Notes: generated by a model from the sequence alone, not told the origin. 31,359 nucleotides of DNA from Ichthyophthirius multifiliis (GCF_000220395.1 NW_004086459.1:1-31359); one strand, 5' to 3'; positions 22,301 to 31,359 are shown, counted from the first letter of the stretch. Made by a program: numbers and translations.

Positions 22301-23846
22301 ATAATTTTTCATTTTCGATTTACATTTTTTCCTCTATAATTCCACTTTTTACCTTAATAATATTAATCTCAAAATCTCTGTATTAATTTTAATAAAACTC
22401 ATTTTCCATTTCTATTATATTATTTGAGTTTTATATTTAAATATTAGTCATTTATTATGAAAACAATGATAATTATTCGAATTTTTCATTTGTTTATTTC
22501 AATTCGGATATTTAAATATTTTATTTTTAAACCTAATCAATTAATTATTATATTTTTTCATTATCATTTTCACAATTATCAAGGAATTTTATAAGATTAT
22601 TATTTTTTTATTCAATTTCAAGTTTTTATTCTAATTTTTTATTATTCTCATTATATATTTATAATCTATTTATATTTTTTTTAATAAAAACATAAATATT
22701 TTTATAATTTTTTTTTTTTTTACGATTTTTTAAATTCTTTATTTTATTAACTTAAGCTTTTATTAAATTTAGTTAATTATTTTACTTTTTATTCTAATTC
22801 AACTCTAGTTTAAATATTTTAATTGAAAATATCATCATCGGGGAATTTAATATTATCCTTATTTTCTTAAAGAATGATAGTAAACTCTTTTATTTTAGCA
22901 TCTTATTCATCAAAAGAGTTTTTCCTTAATTCTAATTTATCATATTCTATTTACAAATTATTATAACTAATTTATAAATATTTAGCCTATTCATTTAATT
23001 ATATTTAATTTTCACTAATTTAATATTGAATACATTCCTAAGAAGTCTATTGAGTGACTAATTATTCTTCTGACTCATCAATTAATTTTTGTTTGAATTA
23101 AATTTGATTCTTGCACATTTAATTCTCAATTTATTCTTGATAAAATGATTCCAAAAGCTTATTTTATAAATATTCAGTTTTAATTATACATTCCGATATA
23201 AACTAATATTTTTTTTTGTTAAAAAAATAAATTTTATAAATTTTTTTATTTTTATTTTTTTTTTTGAAAAAAAAAAATAAAAAAATTATAGTTTTTTTTA
23301 AATATTTTTTTTTTTTTTTTTTCTAAAAAAAAAAAAAAAAAATACTTGATTGTTTTAATTTTTTTATTATTATTTAAAAAATCTTATAAATTATTCGAAT
23401 TCTTCCTCTAGATTTTGCAATATTTTTTAAAGAATGTCCATATTTTCCTCGTTTTATTAATTTTAAATAGTATTATTAAGAAAACAAAAAAATTCAAACA
23501 ATTTCAATTAATTTAATTCTTTCTTATCTTTTTCTATTTTATATTTTAATTTTGTTATATTAAATTGTTTTTTTAAATTTTCGATTGGATGAGAAACTTT
23601 GGATGGACACTTATTTAATCTTATGCTTTTAGATTTTCTTCTATTATGTGATTATGGCAAACGTATTTCTTCAACATCACTATCAGTATCTGATTCGCTT
23701 GGAATCGCATATGAAGATTAAACTTTCCCAAATCTACTTGCTTTTGTTTGCACGAAATCAAGAGGATTTTTCATTGTTTTTTATGGTATAATTATAACTT
23801 AGGGCGGATTTTAAGATTCATTTTAATTATCTTATTCTTAACTCAT
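18453..23846 (-). CDS. giant coiled-coil protein with C-terminal MORN repeats
   Basis: Exons (minus): 23846-23346, 23202-22724, 22665-22174, 22113-21724, 21674-21204, 21160-20762, 20665-18453. This gives about 1648 residues if two one-base gaps are bridged. The N-terminus (MSQEQDNQNESQNPPQVIII) is polar with a basic SHNRRKSKSIRLNK patch. About 1300 residues of nearly uninterrupted coiled coil follow, of the KLKDEINQYKDQNNKLKHKK type. Then comes a Ser/Asn linker with an interrupted poly-Asn run (19280-19370), and four to five MORN repeats at the end: YEGEWKNDNRNGYGIL, YNGDWKNDMYNGKGRL, FYSGQFINNLMHGQGTL, YKFIGTFVQGKIKGEGCLF. MORN repeats bind membranes or act as rigid spacers, and with a coiled coil they suggest a cortical or basal-body scaffold (inference). 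The frame slips by one base at A-runs 21866-21871 and 20964-20970. The stop is TGA 18453-18455. Confidence 0.85.
19275..19374 (-). repeat. interrupted (AAT)n tract encoding poly-Asn
   Basis: A trinucleotide tract inside the last exon of the MORN gene, with occasional AAG, GAT, AGT and AAC codons. It encodes about 30 mostly Asn residues in the linker between the coiled coil and the MORN repeats. Confidence 0.85.
20964..20970 (-). other. frame-shift point in MORN gene (A7 run)
   Basis: Upstream the good frame reads through EYKNEIEKQIYNIQGIYDQK and downstream through LKEEKILENEKMQIENLML. One extra A in this run would join them. No splice signals fit. Confidence 0.65.
21866..21871 (-). other. 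frame-shift point in MORN gene (A6 run)
   Basis: The coiled-coil frame (KDELEK) and the following frame (KEEIENLKIELLQVKQNYEQ) differ by one base. One extra A in this run restores continuity. The unshifted frame meets TGA about 40 codons later. Confidence 0.7.
23203..23345 (-). other. intron 1 of MORN gene with T18/A18 hairpin
   Basis: A 143-nt phase-0 intron whose donor GTATTT lies at the base of a long perfect hairpin: 18 T, CT, 18 A on plus (23305-23342), with two further pairs at the base. A second weaker T-run/A-run pairing follows near 23240-23280. The acceptor is AATATTAG. Confidence 0.75.
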
Positions 23847-24246
23847 TTATTTATATTAATTTTTATTCTTTTATTTTTTATTTTTTTAAAAAAATAATAA
23901 GTAATAACAATTAATAAAATAAATAATGGAAAAATATATAAAATAAATAAATTTAAAAATATTGGTAGAAAATATACAACGTATATAAATATATATATAT
24001 ATATTTAATTTAAAAAAAATTATATTTTTTTTATATTTATAAAACTTTTTCTTTCAATTTGATAATAAAAAATATCATTATTTTTATAAATAGAAGAAAC
24101 AACGAAAAAAAATAAAAAAAAGCTTTCAAAAATAAAATTTCTGCTTTTAAATTTTATTTTTTTAGCTTTATTTTTAATAATTTTTCAGTTAAATTCTTGT
24201 TTTTCCATTGTTTTTCCATTTTTTCTTCTTTTTCTTTTTTTTTAAG
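23847..24246. promoter_or_regulatory. divergent upstream region
   Basis: Lies between the MORN gene (minus, starting 23846) and the plus-strand gene whose readable exon begins about 24247. An ATG at 23926 followed by MEKYIKQINLKIL and a GTAGAA donor could be the first exon of that gene, but the connecting splice phase could not be settled. Otherwise it is A/T runs and a (TA)n tract near 23990-24004. Confidence 0.4.
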
Positions 24247-24845
24247 AAAAATAAAATATATATATAAATAATCAATTTATATTAATTAAAGTTATTAAAA
24301 ATATATTAAAAGAAAAAATTATATCAAGTATTAAAAAAAAATATTAAGTGAATAGCTTTATGACTTATTTATTAACAACAAAAATTTATATAAGTATAGA
24401 GATTATAAAAAAGCCTCTAGATTATAGGATTTCGTAGAAATTATCAAGCATTCCTAGCTTAAATTATCTGATAAAATATATCTTAAATAAGATAACTATT
24501 TTCATTAAAAATAGAAAGTATTTGAAAAATTTATTCTTATATTGATAAAAGCTGATAAAACTTTCAAAAAAGTTATACTAAATGTGACATTTTCCCAGCA
24601 CTTATTGTTAATTTTAAAACCATAGTTTAAATTATTAATTTGAAAATAATATTTTGAAACATTTTCGGTTCTCAATTATCAGTAAATTTACACAAATTGA
24701 GTGGTTATAGTATAAATTGTTGTCTTTCCCTGTAATTATCTGCGAATATAAGCATGGCTTTTCATATTATGAACCTTTTAAAAATCTAAAAAGGAGTAAA
24801 TTAACAGAAAGCAGAGCTAAAATAATTTATTTATAAAATAAATGA
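24247..24845 (+). CDS. unassigned helical protein, 5' end unresolved
   Basis: Less A/T-rich than its surroundings and clearly coding in code 6. The first readable exon runs to 24624. A 58-nt GT-AG intron (24625-24682) restores frame, and the second exon ends at TGA 24843-24845. The translated part has stretches such as FILIKVIKNILKEKNYIKY, KKASRLQDFVEIIKHSQLK, FEKFILILIKADKTFKKVIL and, after the intron, IEWLQYKLLSFPVIICEYKH. It looks like an all-helical repeat (ARM/HEAT-like) fold, but I cannot name a family. The true start may lie in an exon near 23926. The acceptor TTTTTTTTAAG at 24236-24246 would begin this exon. Confidence 0.6.
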
Positions 24846-25202
24846 TAAGCTTAATATAAAATATATAGAATATTGTAAATAAAATGATATATAATTTTAT
24901 ATTTTTAATATAATTTTGATAATTAAGTTTGAATGTTTACAAATAGTAATATTAAATTTATATTTAAATTAATTTTTATTCAAATTTCTTATAAAAAAGC
25001 TATTAAGTAATTTTTGAGGATTCTTGTTTATAAAAAAATATCTTTAATTTTTTAATATTTTAGTAAAATTATATATATTTATAAATAATATTTTTAATAA
25101 TTGAATTTCTAAGTATTATATATAATATTTTATTAATATTTCTTTTTTATATAAAACAAAATATTATATAAAAAATAAAAAAAATATTTAAATTATTTAA
25201 AT

Positions 25203-25239
<37 letters not shown>

Positions 25240-25312
25240 ATATTATATATTTATAAAAATAATATAATATAAAATAAAAATATCAATATTAATATTTTAT
25301 TAATAATATATA
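24846..25312. other. convergent 3' spacer
   Basis: 467 bp between two converging stop codons (24845 and 25313). It holds very A/T-rich sequence including a (TA)n run near 25206-25233. No gene is seen. Confidence 0.5.
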
Positions 25313-26998
25313 TCAATCTGATGATTCCTAAGATTTAATCTCAGTCATCTAAATTTCTTTTTTTTTCTTTTTCTATTTCTTTTTTTTATCCTTATCATTA
25401 TTCTATTCTTAACTTTCCACCAATTTTTCTTTTAAATTTTTAATTTTCGTCTTTTCATCATCATCCTAATCCTTATCATCATTATCACTATCTTATTAGC
25501 TTTATTTTTTATTCAAAAACATATCCCCAATATCATATTCTCCTCCTCTCTTTTTAAGCATGTACCATAAAATAACTTAAATAATTACAAAAATTAAAAC
25601 CATAATCATAACAACAATTCCAAAAGCAAACCCTTAAATGGCTATATCGGTATATCCAGCGTGTTAATTAGTCAATAAATTAGGCATATCTGATAATAGT
25701 TCTTTCAAATTCTAACTAGCAAAACAAACACTATCCGATTTTCCATAATCATTATAAATTTAATGTCCCTAATCACAAATTTCATAATATTTCCTATAAT
25801 ATATCCCCTCTATAAAAACAATCAAACTAAACAATAATAGCCAGAACTTTGAAAAGATAGACATAATTTGTAATTTATCATCCTCCCCACAGACCATCTT
25901 AAATTCTATTAACAAAAAAACCAACATCAAAGTAGCAATAATACTTTTAAAAATATAATAAAAATTTCCTGTTTTGACGATTTTATATTCTGTATCTTTT
26001 ATAGTATTTATATAATTCGGAAACATATGGCAATTAAAATTATTAAACGCGATCTTTCTTCTAGCCACAATTTAAACAGACACATCTTTGAAATAATTAT
26101 CGAAAAAAATACCACTATCCTTAATTAAATTTTCCATGTTATTTCCTTTTAAAAAATCAAAGAATTTAATCGTTTTTGCATTCAATATTTCCGTACTATA
26201 TTCAATATCCTACCCATATATTCCGCAATCGAAAAAATCTTGCTTATATAAAGGATGTACACTCGAATTATTAATGACATTATCTTTTTATTAATTATAG
26301 CAAGGTTTTCCATTTAAGCTAATCTGAATAAATTATAAAGGCTATTTAGGATTATTTTAATCATAATTCCTCGATATTACAAACTGGATTTCGTTTTACT
26401 AAAAATCGGCATTTTCGGGTAAAGAAATTGAATATATAGGGCATTAATCTAATGTACCAAAAACATAAATTTTATTTTGACAATTTACATACCCTACTCT
26501 GTTCACTTATTCTTAAATATATACGATTTTTTGGATTCTTTTTACACATACGTAATAATTATTCCACATATAAAGCTTAGCTTTGCTTATTGGGTATACA
26601 TAATTGTATCCTTCCTTGCATTTTTCGTAGTCTTAAATATCATCCTCTATATTTTCTTCATCTGAAATTTTATAAATATCTGGATTAGCAGTAGTTGCAG
26701 TTACAGTGTTTTTAATACAGCCTGCGTAGGTACCCCTAAATGTATATAAATGCTCTTTTACGTAATTTTCTTTACATGAAGATTTACTTAGATATATATC
26801 TTCGATTGGATTTGTAGACAAATTGTTATCAATATATCTTATAAATTAAAAATGATTGTTTTGTTTCTCGTACTCTGTATTATGACCGAATTTTAATGTA
26901 GAATACATAATTAATTATACAAATACAAAAGCTAAAAAAACTATTCCAAAAAAAAAATTGAAATAACGATTTAATTTCTAGAATATTTATTCTAACAT
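25313..26998 (-). CDS. four-TM protein with large N-terminal loop
   Basis: An intronless frame of 561 residues from ATG 26998 to TGA 25313-25315. One TM segment lies near the N-terminus (about residues 13-34, FFFGIVFLAFVFVQLIMY). A soluble loop of roughly 310 residues follows, with scattered Cys (SSCKENY, YAGCIKN, YEKCKEGY, NYYVCVKR, VNCQNK, DFFDCGIYG) that could form disulphides in a lumenal or external domain. Then come three TM segments: about 347-369 (IFKSIIATLMLVFLLIEF), 382-401 (FWLLLFSLIVFIEGIYY) and 455-478 (FAFGIVVMIMVLIFVIIQ). The cytosolic tail is Asp-rich and then Lys-rich (DSDNDDKDQDDDEK). No named family is recognised; ciliates have many lineage-specific membrane proteins of this layout. 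The codon mix is less A/T-extreme than in neighbours, as expected for folded domains. Confidence 0.85.
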
Positions 26999-27740
26999 TT
27001 AAACTATTTTTATAATAATATAATTTAAAGAAAATAATTTTAAAATTTTTTAGATAAAAATATTAAAATATACATATATCTGCATTATAAATAGGATAAT
27101 AATATTTATTTAAAATAAAATAAGATTAAAAAAAGATAAAATAATCGATGTAATAAATATGTATCGATTATAAATTAATATTGAAAATTGACAATATAAA
27201 TATTTATATAATAGGAAGTAAATGCTTTATATTTTTTTATTTTTTTAAATATAGGTATTAAATTTAAACATTTATATTTATTTTAATAACAATTAAATAT
27301 TTCCATATATAAATAATTATTTAAATTAAATGAATAAGTAAGTGAAACTTAAAATAAAAAAAAAATATAAAAGTATATTATATATATATATATATTTATA
27401 TAAATATTATATATTTAAAAATAAATTAATTTTTTCTTTATAAAAATAGGGTATGTAAATTAAAAAAAATATATATATAAATTAAAATTTAAAATATTAT
27501 ATTTATTTTATATTTTTATTTATATTTTTTTTTTTTTATCCTATTATTTAATTTTAACAAAATATATTTTTTATAAAATTTTAATTAAATTTAATTAATT
27601 ATTATATTATTTACATATATATACAAATACTATTTTTAAATATTTATATTTAAAATTAAAATTTTTATTATATAATAAAAATTTTTATTATATTTTAAAA
27701 AACAAAAATACATAATTAATAAAAATATAGTAAAATATTA
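26999..27740. other. intergenic, AT-rich
   Basis: 742 bp between tandem minus-strand genes. It contains several short (TA)n tracts (for example 27380-27400) and no open frame with protein-like composition. It should hold the promoter of the four-TM gene and the 3' end of the next gene. Confidence 0.5.
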
Positions 27741-28969
27741 TCAATAAGAATTATATAGGTTTTTTAAATTATAGATTTAATTATTTTTTATTTATATACT
27801 ATTTTCAATAACTTTTATTTAATTAATAATTTAATCAGAATTATTTAACTTTAATTCTCCTTTAAGTTCTTTTGATTTTATTATTAACTAGATATTTTCT
27901 TCCTAAACTTGTTTCAGTTTTATCATTATTTTTGTTTTAGAATTAATATCATTTTTTATATCTAATTATTCATATATAATACTTTTTAGATCTTTTATTT
28001 ATAACTATTAATTTTAAATTTATAAATCCTTTTTTTAATTTTAATCTTTTAATTTATTTACTGTTTCTAAATAATTTTTCAATAAATTTTATAGTTTTTT
28101 ATAATCAATATCTTCTTTAAAAACTTAATATTATTTTTTTTAGTTAAAAATATTTGAAAATTCTTCCATTTTATTTTAATTTTTGTACTTTTTAATTTAA
28201 TAATAATTTTTAGAATTATTTTCATCAAATAAATTTTCATTATTGTTATTAAAACAAGCAATATTTTTTAACTATTTTTGGATAGAATTAATATTTTTTT
28301 ATATTTTTTTTCATTTCTATTATCCAAAAGATTAATTGGAGAATCATTAAAAGTTTAATAATTTCTTATTAAAGAAGTAGACTATTAAAAATTTTCTTAT
28401 TTTTATTTTTCTGAAATTATCAAATTAGTATTATTCTATTAAATTTAATTAAAATATTTTTTTTAAAATTACTATTAAGAAAAGCTAACATTTTATTAAT
28501 TATTAAATTTGTAACTTCTATCAAAAGAAACGTCAAATTCAAACTAACTGTATGTGTTTATTTTATCATATTTATTTTCGATTTTTGACCTTTAATCTTA
28601 TAATTTATTCGATTTTCTTACTGAATTTAATAATTTTTCTTAAGATGTTTCTTTTATATTACTGTTTATTAATTTTTAATTTTTTGTTTTATATAAAGAT
28701 TTTTTTAAATATAAATTTTAAAAAACAAGTCTTTGTTTAGGATTTGTTTTTTTGTAATTTTAATGTGTTGAGAATTATTATCCACAATTAATCATATTGA
28801 AATATTTCTCGTTATTATTATTTTAATGATTTCTATTTACACTTTTAGATCTTTTAACAGGGGAAATACTAGATGTACGTTTTTAGCTGAATCTTAATTA
28901 TTTTCTTCTTTAGTAAATAAGCAAATATTTTTCATCATCTTCTATTTAATTTAATATATTTTCGTACAT
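27741..28969 (-). CDS. basic N-terminus / coiled-coil C-terminus protein
   Basis: From ATG 28969 to TGA 27741-27743, about 409 residues once a one-base slip at the A8 run 28304-28311 is bridged. The first 150 residues are basic and Ser-rich (RFSQKRTSSISPVKRSKSVN), with SP/RS-type sites that could be phosphorylated. The middle is Asn/Gln-rich. The last 160 residues form a coiled coil (KLQNLLKNYLETVNKLKDQN, LDIKNDINSKTKIMIKLKQ). It is intronless. No family is recognised; a cytoskeleton-associated role is a guess from composition only. Confidence 0.72.
28304..28311 (-). other. frame-shift point (A8 run)
   Basis: Upstream the frame reads SPINLLDNRNEKK and downstream NINSIQKQLKNIACFNNNNE. One more A would make them continuous. 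Confidence 0.7.
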
Positions 28970-29415
28970 TTATTAATTAAATTATTATAACTAATGTTTT
29001 TTTTATTTTATTTATTTATTAATAAATTTTTATTTTTTTTATTATTTAATTAATTAATATTGCCTTAAAATTTGTATAAACCTATTAAAAATAATTTTTT
29101 ACAAAACATTTATTTAAAAAATATTAAATTTATTCCTATTTAAGAGTTTGTTTTAAATTTTATCTGTTTAAAAAATAAAAATTCTATTTAATTTTTTAAT
29201 ATATTATTATATATTAAAAATATAATATAAATTCTTTAAATACTATAAAATAAATGAGTTAATTAAAAAAAATCAAATTATAATTATAAATTTTAGTTTA
29301 ATTCGTAAATAAAATAAAAAACTTTTAGAGTTTAATATTCTTTTTATATTTATTTACTTAAAATTTAATTTATAAAGTATTTTATTATTTTATTTTAAAT
29401 CATTCTCATTAAATA

Positions 29416-29475
<60 letters not shown>

Positions 29476-29703
29476 AAAAATAGATATATAAATCTAAAAA
29501 AGTAAACATCAACAAAAACTCTTAGTTATATTTTAATAATTTATTAATTTAAACTATAAAAAAATTAAAAGAAAAATAATATAAATTTTATTTATAAATA
29601 TTTACTATATAAGTAAAAATTTAATAAAATATAAAAACATTAAATAAATAATGCTATAAGTCTACAAAAAACATATTTTCAATTAAATCCTAAAATATTA
29701 CAA
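28970..29703. other. intergenic with long (TA)n tract
   Basis: 734 bp between the coiled-coil gene start and the first tRNA. Apart from the (TA)n microsatellite at about 29420-29471 it holds A/T runs without recognisable signals. The 5' part should contain the promoter of the minus-strand gene. Confidence 0.5.
29420..29471. repeat. (TA)n microsatellite
   Basis: A perfect TA/AT dinucleotide run of about 50 nt, the longest in the window. Similar shorter runs lie at about 8478-8511, 8916-8946, 10896-10933, 14980-15021 and 25206-25233; all are intronic, intergenic or in the 10.8-11 kb intron-like segment. Confidence 0.9.
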
Positions 29704-29775
29704 GGGGCTTTAGCTCAGTGGCAGAGCGGAAGACTGCAAATCTTTAGGTCGCGAGTTCAATCCTCGCAGGTCCCT
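29704..29775 (+). tRNA. tRNA-Cys (GCA)
   Basis: 72 nt folding as a full cloverleaf: acceptor GGGGCTT/AGGTCCC, D-stem GCTC/GAGC, anticodon stem GAAGA/TCTTT with loop CTGCAAA (anticodon GCA), T-stem GCGAG/CTCGC with loop TTCAATC. The discriminator base is T (U73), a Cys identity element. There is no intron and CCA is not encoded. It reads UGU/UGC codons. It is followed by a T9 run (29780-29788), a good RNA polymerase III terminator. Confidence 0.97.
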
Positions 29776-29779
29776 TGTA

Positions 29780-29788
29780 TTTTTTTTT
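29780..29788 (+). terminator. Pol III T-run terminator
   Basis: Nine T residues starting five nt after the tRNA 3' end. Confidence 0.8.
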
Positions 29789-29885
29789 ATTTATTTTTAG
29801 TATAATATAATTAATTAAATAATTCAGTACATATATAAAATTAAATGTAATTACATATTATATTATTATAAACTATTAATGTAAA

Positions 29886-29957
29886 GGGGCTTTAGCTCAG
29901 TGGTAGAGCGGAAGACTGCAAATCTTTAGGTCGCGTGTTCAATCCTCGCAGGTCCCT
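29886..29957 (+). tRNA. tRNA-Cys (GCA), variant copy with T-stem mismatch
   Basis: Identical to the upstream copy except for two bases: C to T in the D-loop and A to T in the T-stem. The second change turns the T-stem into GCGTG/CTCGC, leaving a U-U mismatch at the fourth pair (52:62). Acceptor, D-stem, anticodon stem, anticodon GCA and U73 are intact. It may be functional but weakened, or the start of decay. A T5-A-T7 tract follows (29960-29972). Confidence 0.92.
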
Positions 29958-30314
29958 TATTTTTATTTTTTTAATAATCTAATTATTATCTTATAATTAT
30001 TTATTTAAAGATATTATTTAATTATTTTTTAAAGATTATCATTATTTTCAAATTAATAATTTTATATAATCTAGTTTAATTTTAAACTAATTTTTTATTT
30101 CTTATAAATACTAGAAAACTTATTATTTATAAAATTTTATATATTATCTTTAATGTTATTAATATATATTTAATTAAAATAAAAAATATATATTATTATT
30201 TATTTTTATAAATAAAATAAAAAATAATTATAATAATTTTTTCAAATAAAATAAATTTAATTTATGAAAATTGTATATATATAAAATTATTTTATATATA
30301 ATTTTATTCATATA
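29958..30314. other. AT-rich spacer
   Basis: Apart from the T-tract next to the tRNA, nothing is recognised. It separates the tRNA pair from the 3' end of the last gene. Confidence 0.5.
29960..29972 (+). terminator. Pol III T-run terminator
   Basis: T5, A, T7 immediately downstream of the second tRNA-Cys. Confidence 0.7.
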
Positions 30315-30895
30315 TCAAAATTCATTAGCATATTTTTAAAAATCTTAAGTATCATCATTATAGTTCTATATATCAATTTAATTTTCCCAAGGACTAAAAA
30401 ACTAATTATTTTCTTCATCATTTTTTATTAATAAAATTTAATTGTATTTAGATTAGTCATTCTATTTATTTTTAGTGCTTTTAAAGTTACTAAATTAATT
30501 TTAGCCTCTTAAACAAAATTCATTACTATTAATAATACATGAATTTGGTCTTTGCGGAATTTTAATTTTATTTATAGATTATTAATTATTTTAAATATTT
30601 TAATTTATATCTGAAGTAAAATAATATATTTATTAATTTTTCTTAATTTTATTTATTTAAGGTATATTATTTTAAATATTTAAACTTATAATTTAAGAAA
30701 CAAACTATTGTTATTTTAAATTTTATTACATTTATGATTTAATCAATTAATTTTATTATTCGATTATTTTCCTTTAGTTTCTTTTATAAAGCAATTGTCG
30801 TAATAATTTTTATTATTCTTATATAAGAAAAGAAGAATGTTTTTAATTGTTTTAAAAATGATAATTTTTTAATTGTTATAATTAATATAATTATG

Positions 30896-30944
<49 letters not shown>

Positions 30945-31359
30945 GTTTTTTATATTTTTTTCATAATATTCTTTTAGTTCTTTGTTATTTGTTATGTTTA
31001 ATATACTTTAATTTTATAAAAACGTTTATTTAAAATATTTTGATAAGTTTTTTTTATTAAACCGTTTTTCAGAATTCTGTTTTTAATTTTTTTTTTATTC
31101 TATTATAAAAAAAATTCCTAAGAATAATTATTATTTTTTTTTTTTTAAAGATTATTAAATTTTATTTAACTATTACATTATTACTTTCAAATATTATATT
31201 TTTTTGTGTTTATTCAATTTAATCTATTTAATTTAAATCTTTATTATTTTTTATTTTATAAACATTTATTTTTATTTCTATATATTGTTATCTTTACTAT
31301 TCTATTCAATTACTTTCATATCATTATCTTATTTATTATTATTTTTACAGTCAAAGTTA
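30315..31359 (-). CDS. Gln/Asn-rich protein, C-terminal part (truncated by window edge)
   Basis: An open code-6 frame from the right edge to TGA 30315-30317, about 347 residues with no start in the window. The composition is dominated by Q, N, K and I, with short helical segments (NITNNKELKEYYEK, QEQQKLLRQLLYKR) and a 14-residue poly-Gln tract encoded only by TAA (30903-30944). The C-terminus has better-defined sequence: KIKIPQRPNSCIINSNEFCL, then SPWENQIDIQ and DDTQDFQKYANEF before the stop. No family is recognised. No intron is required, though the A/T-rich stretch near 31090-31130 could hide one of length 3n. Confidence 0.7.
30903..30944 (-). repeat. (TAA)14 tract encoding poly-Gln
   Basis: On the coding strand this is 14 consecutive TAA codons in the open frame, Gln in code 6 and stop in the standard code. 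AAC comes just before it and AAA just after. Confidence 0.85.

Noticed and set aside
24340-24840. A structured non-coding RNA in the less A/T-rich island
   Set aside because: The island proved to be coding once read in code 6 with a 58-nt intron. No snRNA, SRP, RNase P or telomerase-RNA motif was seen.
29704-29957. tRNA for reassigned stop codons or selenocysteine
   Set aside because: Both anticodon loops are CTGCAAA, anticodon GCA, with U73, which is ordinary tRNA-Cys.
1-31359. CRISPR arrays, insertion sequences, retroelements, telomeric repeats
   Set aside because: No spaced direct repeats, no transposase or reverse transcriptase motifs, and no G4T2-type telomere repeats were seen on either strand.

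Overview
The window looks like macronuclear DNA of a ciliate that uses the nuclear code in which UAA and UAG mean glutamine and only UGA stops. Every convincing gene is interrupted by TAA/TAG when read with the standard code. When those codons are read as Gln the frames stay open for hundreds of codons, carry recognisable families and end at TGA. Base composition is extremely AT-rich. Introns are mostly 43-100 nt, GT...AG, and even more AT-rich than the exons. This fits an oligohymenophorean of the Tetrahymena/Ichthyophthirius type, but the species is not proven by anything in the window. Standard-code ORF calling is almost useless here, so the gene models below were made by reading code 6 by hand.

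Layout, left to right. 1-783: no supportable gene. 784-5340 (minus): an intron-rich TRAPPC10/Trs130 homologue (TRAPP II vesicle-tethering complex). 5456-5839 (plus): a weak small ORF, divergent from it. 6246-8389 (minus): cytosolic glutaminyl-tRNA synthetase, the enzyme whose product feeds the reassigned UAA/UAG codons. 8519-12735 (minus): a 1285-residue protein with a coiled-coil/low-complexity body and C-terminal ankyrin repeats. 13125-14312 (plus): an intronless coiled-coil protein with a C-terminal membrane anchor. 14749-17890 (minus): a 15-exon GH85 endo-beta-N-acetylglucosaminidase (ENGase). 18453-23846 (minus): a giant coiled-coil protein ending in MORN repeats. 24247-24845 (plus): an unassigned helical protein whose 5' end is unresolved. 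25313-26998 (minus): a four-TM protein with a large N-terminal loop. 27741-28969 (minus): a small basic/coiled-coil protein. 29704-29957 (plus): two tandem tRNA-Cys(GCA) genes. 30315-31359 (minus): the C-terminal part of a Gln/Asn-rich protein running off the window edge.

The genes do not form one pathway. Several (ankyrin/coiled-coil, MORN/coiled-coil, tail-anchored coiled-coil) look like the cytoskeletal or cortical proteins common in ciliates. TRAPPC10, ENGase and GlnRS are housekeeping genes. The most notable signals are: four places in three genes where the reading frame needs exactly one more A in an A6-A8 run; a 14-codon poly-Gln tract written only with UAA; a second tRNA-Cys copy with a broken T-stem pair; a T18-CT-A18 hairpin sitting on a 5' splice site; and an 11-nt first exon in the ENGase model.
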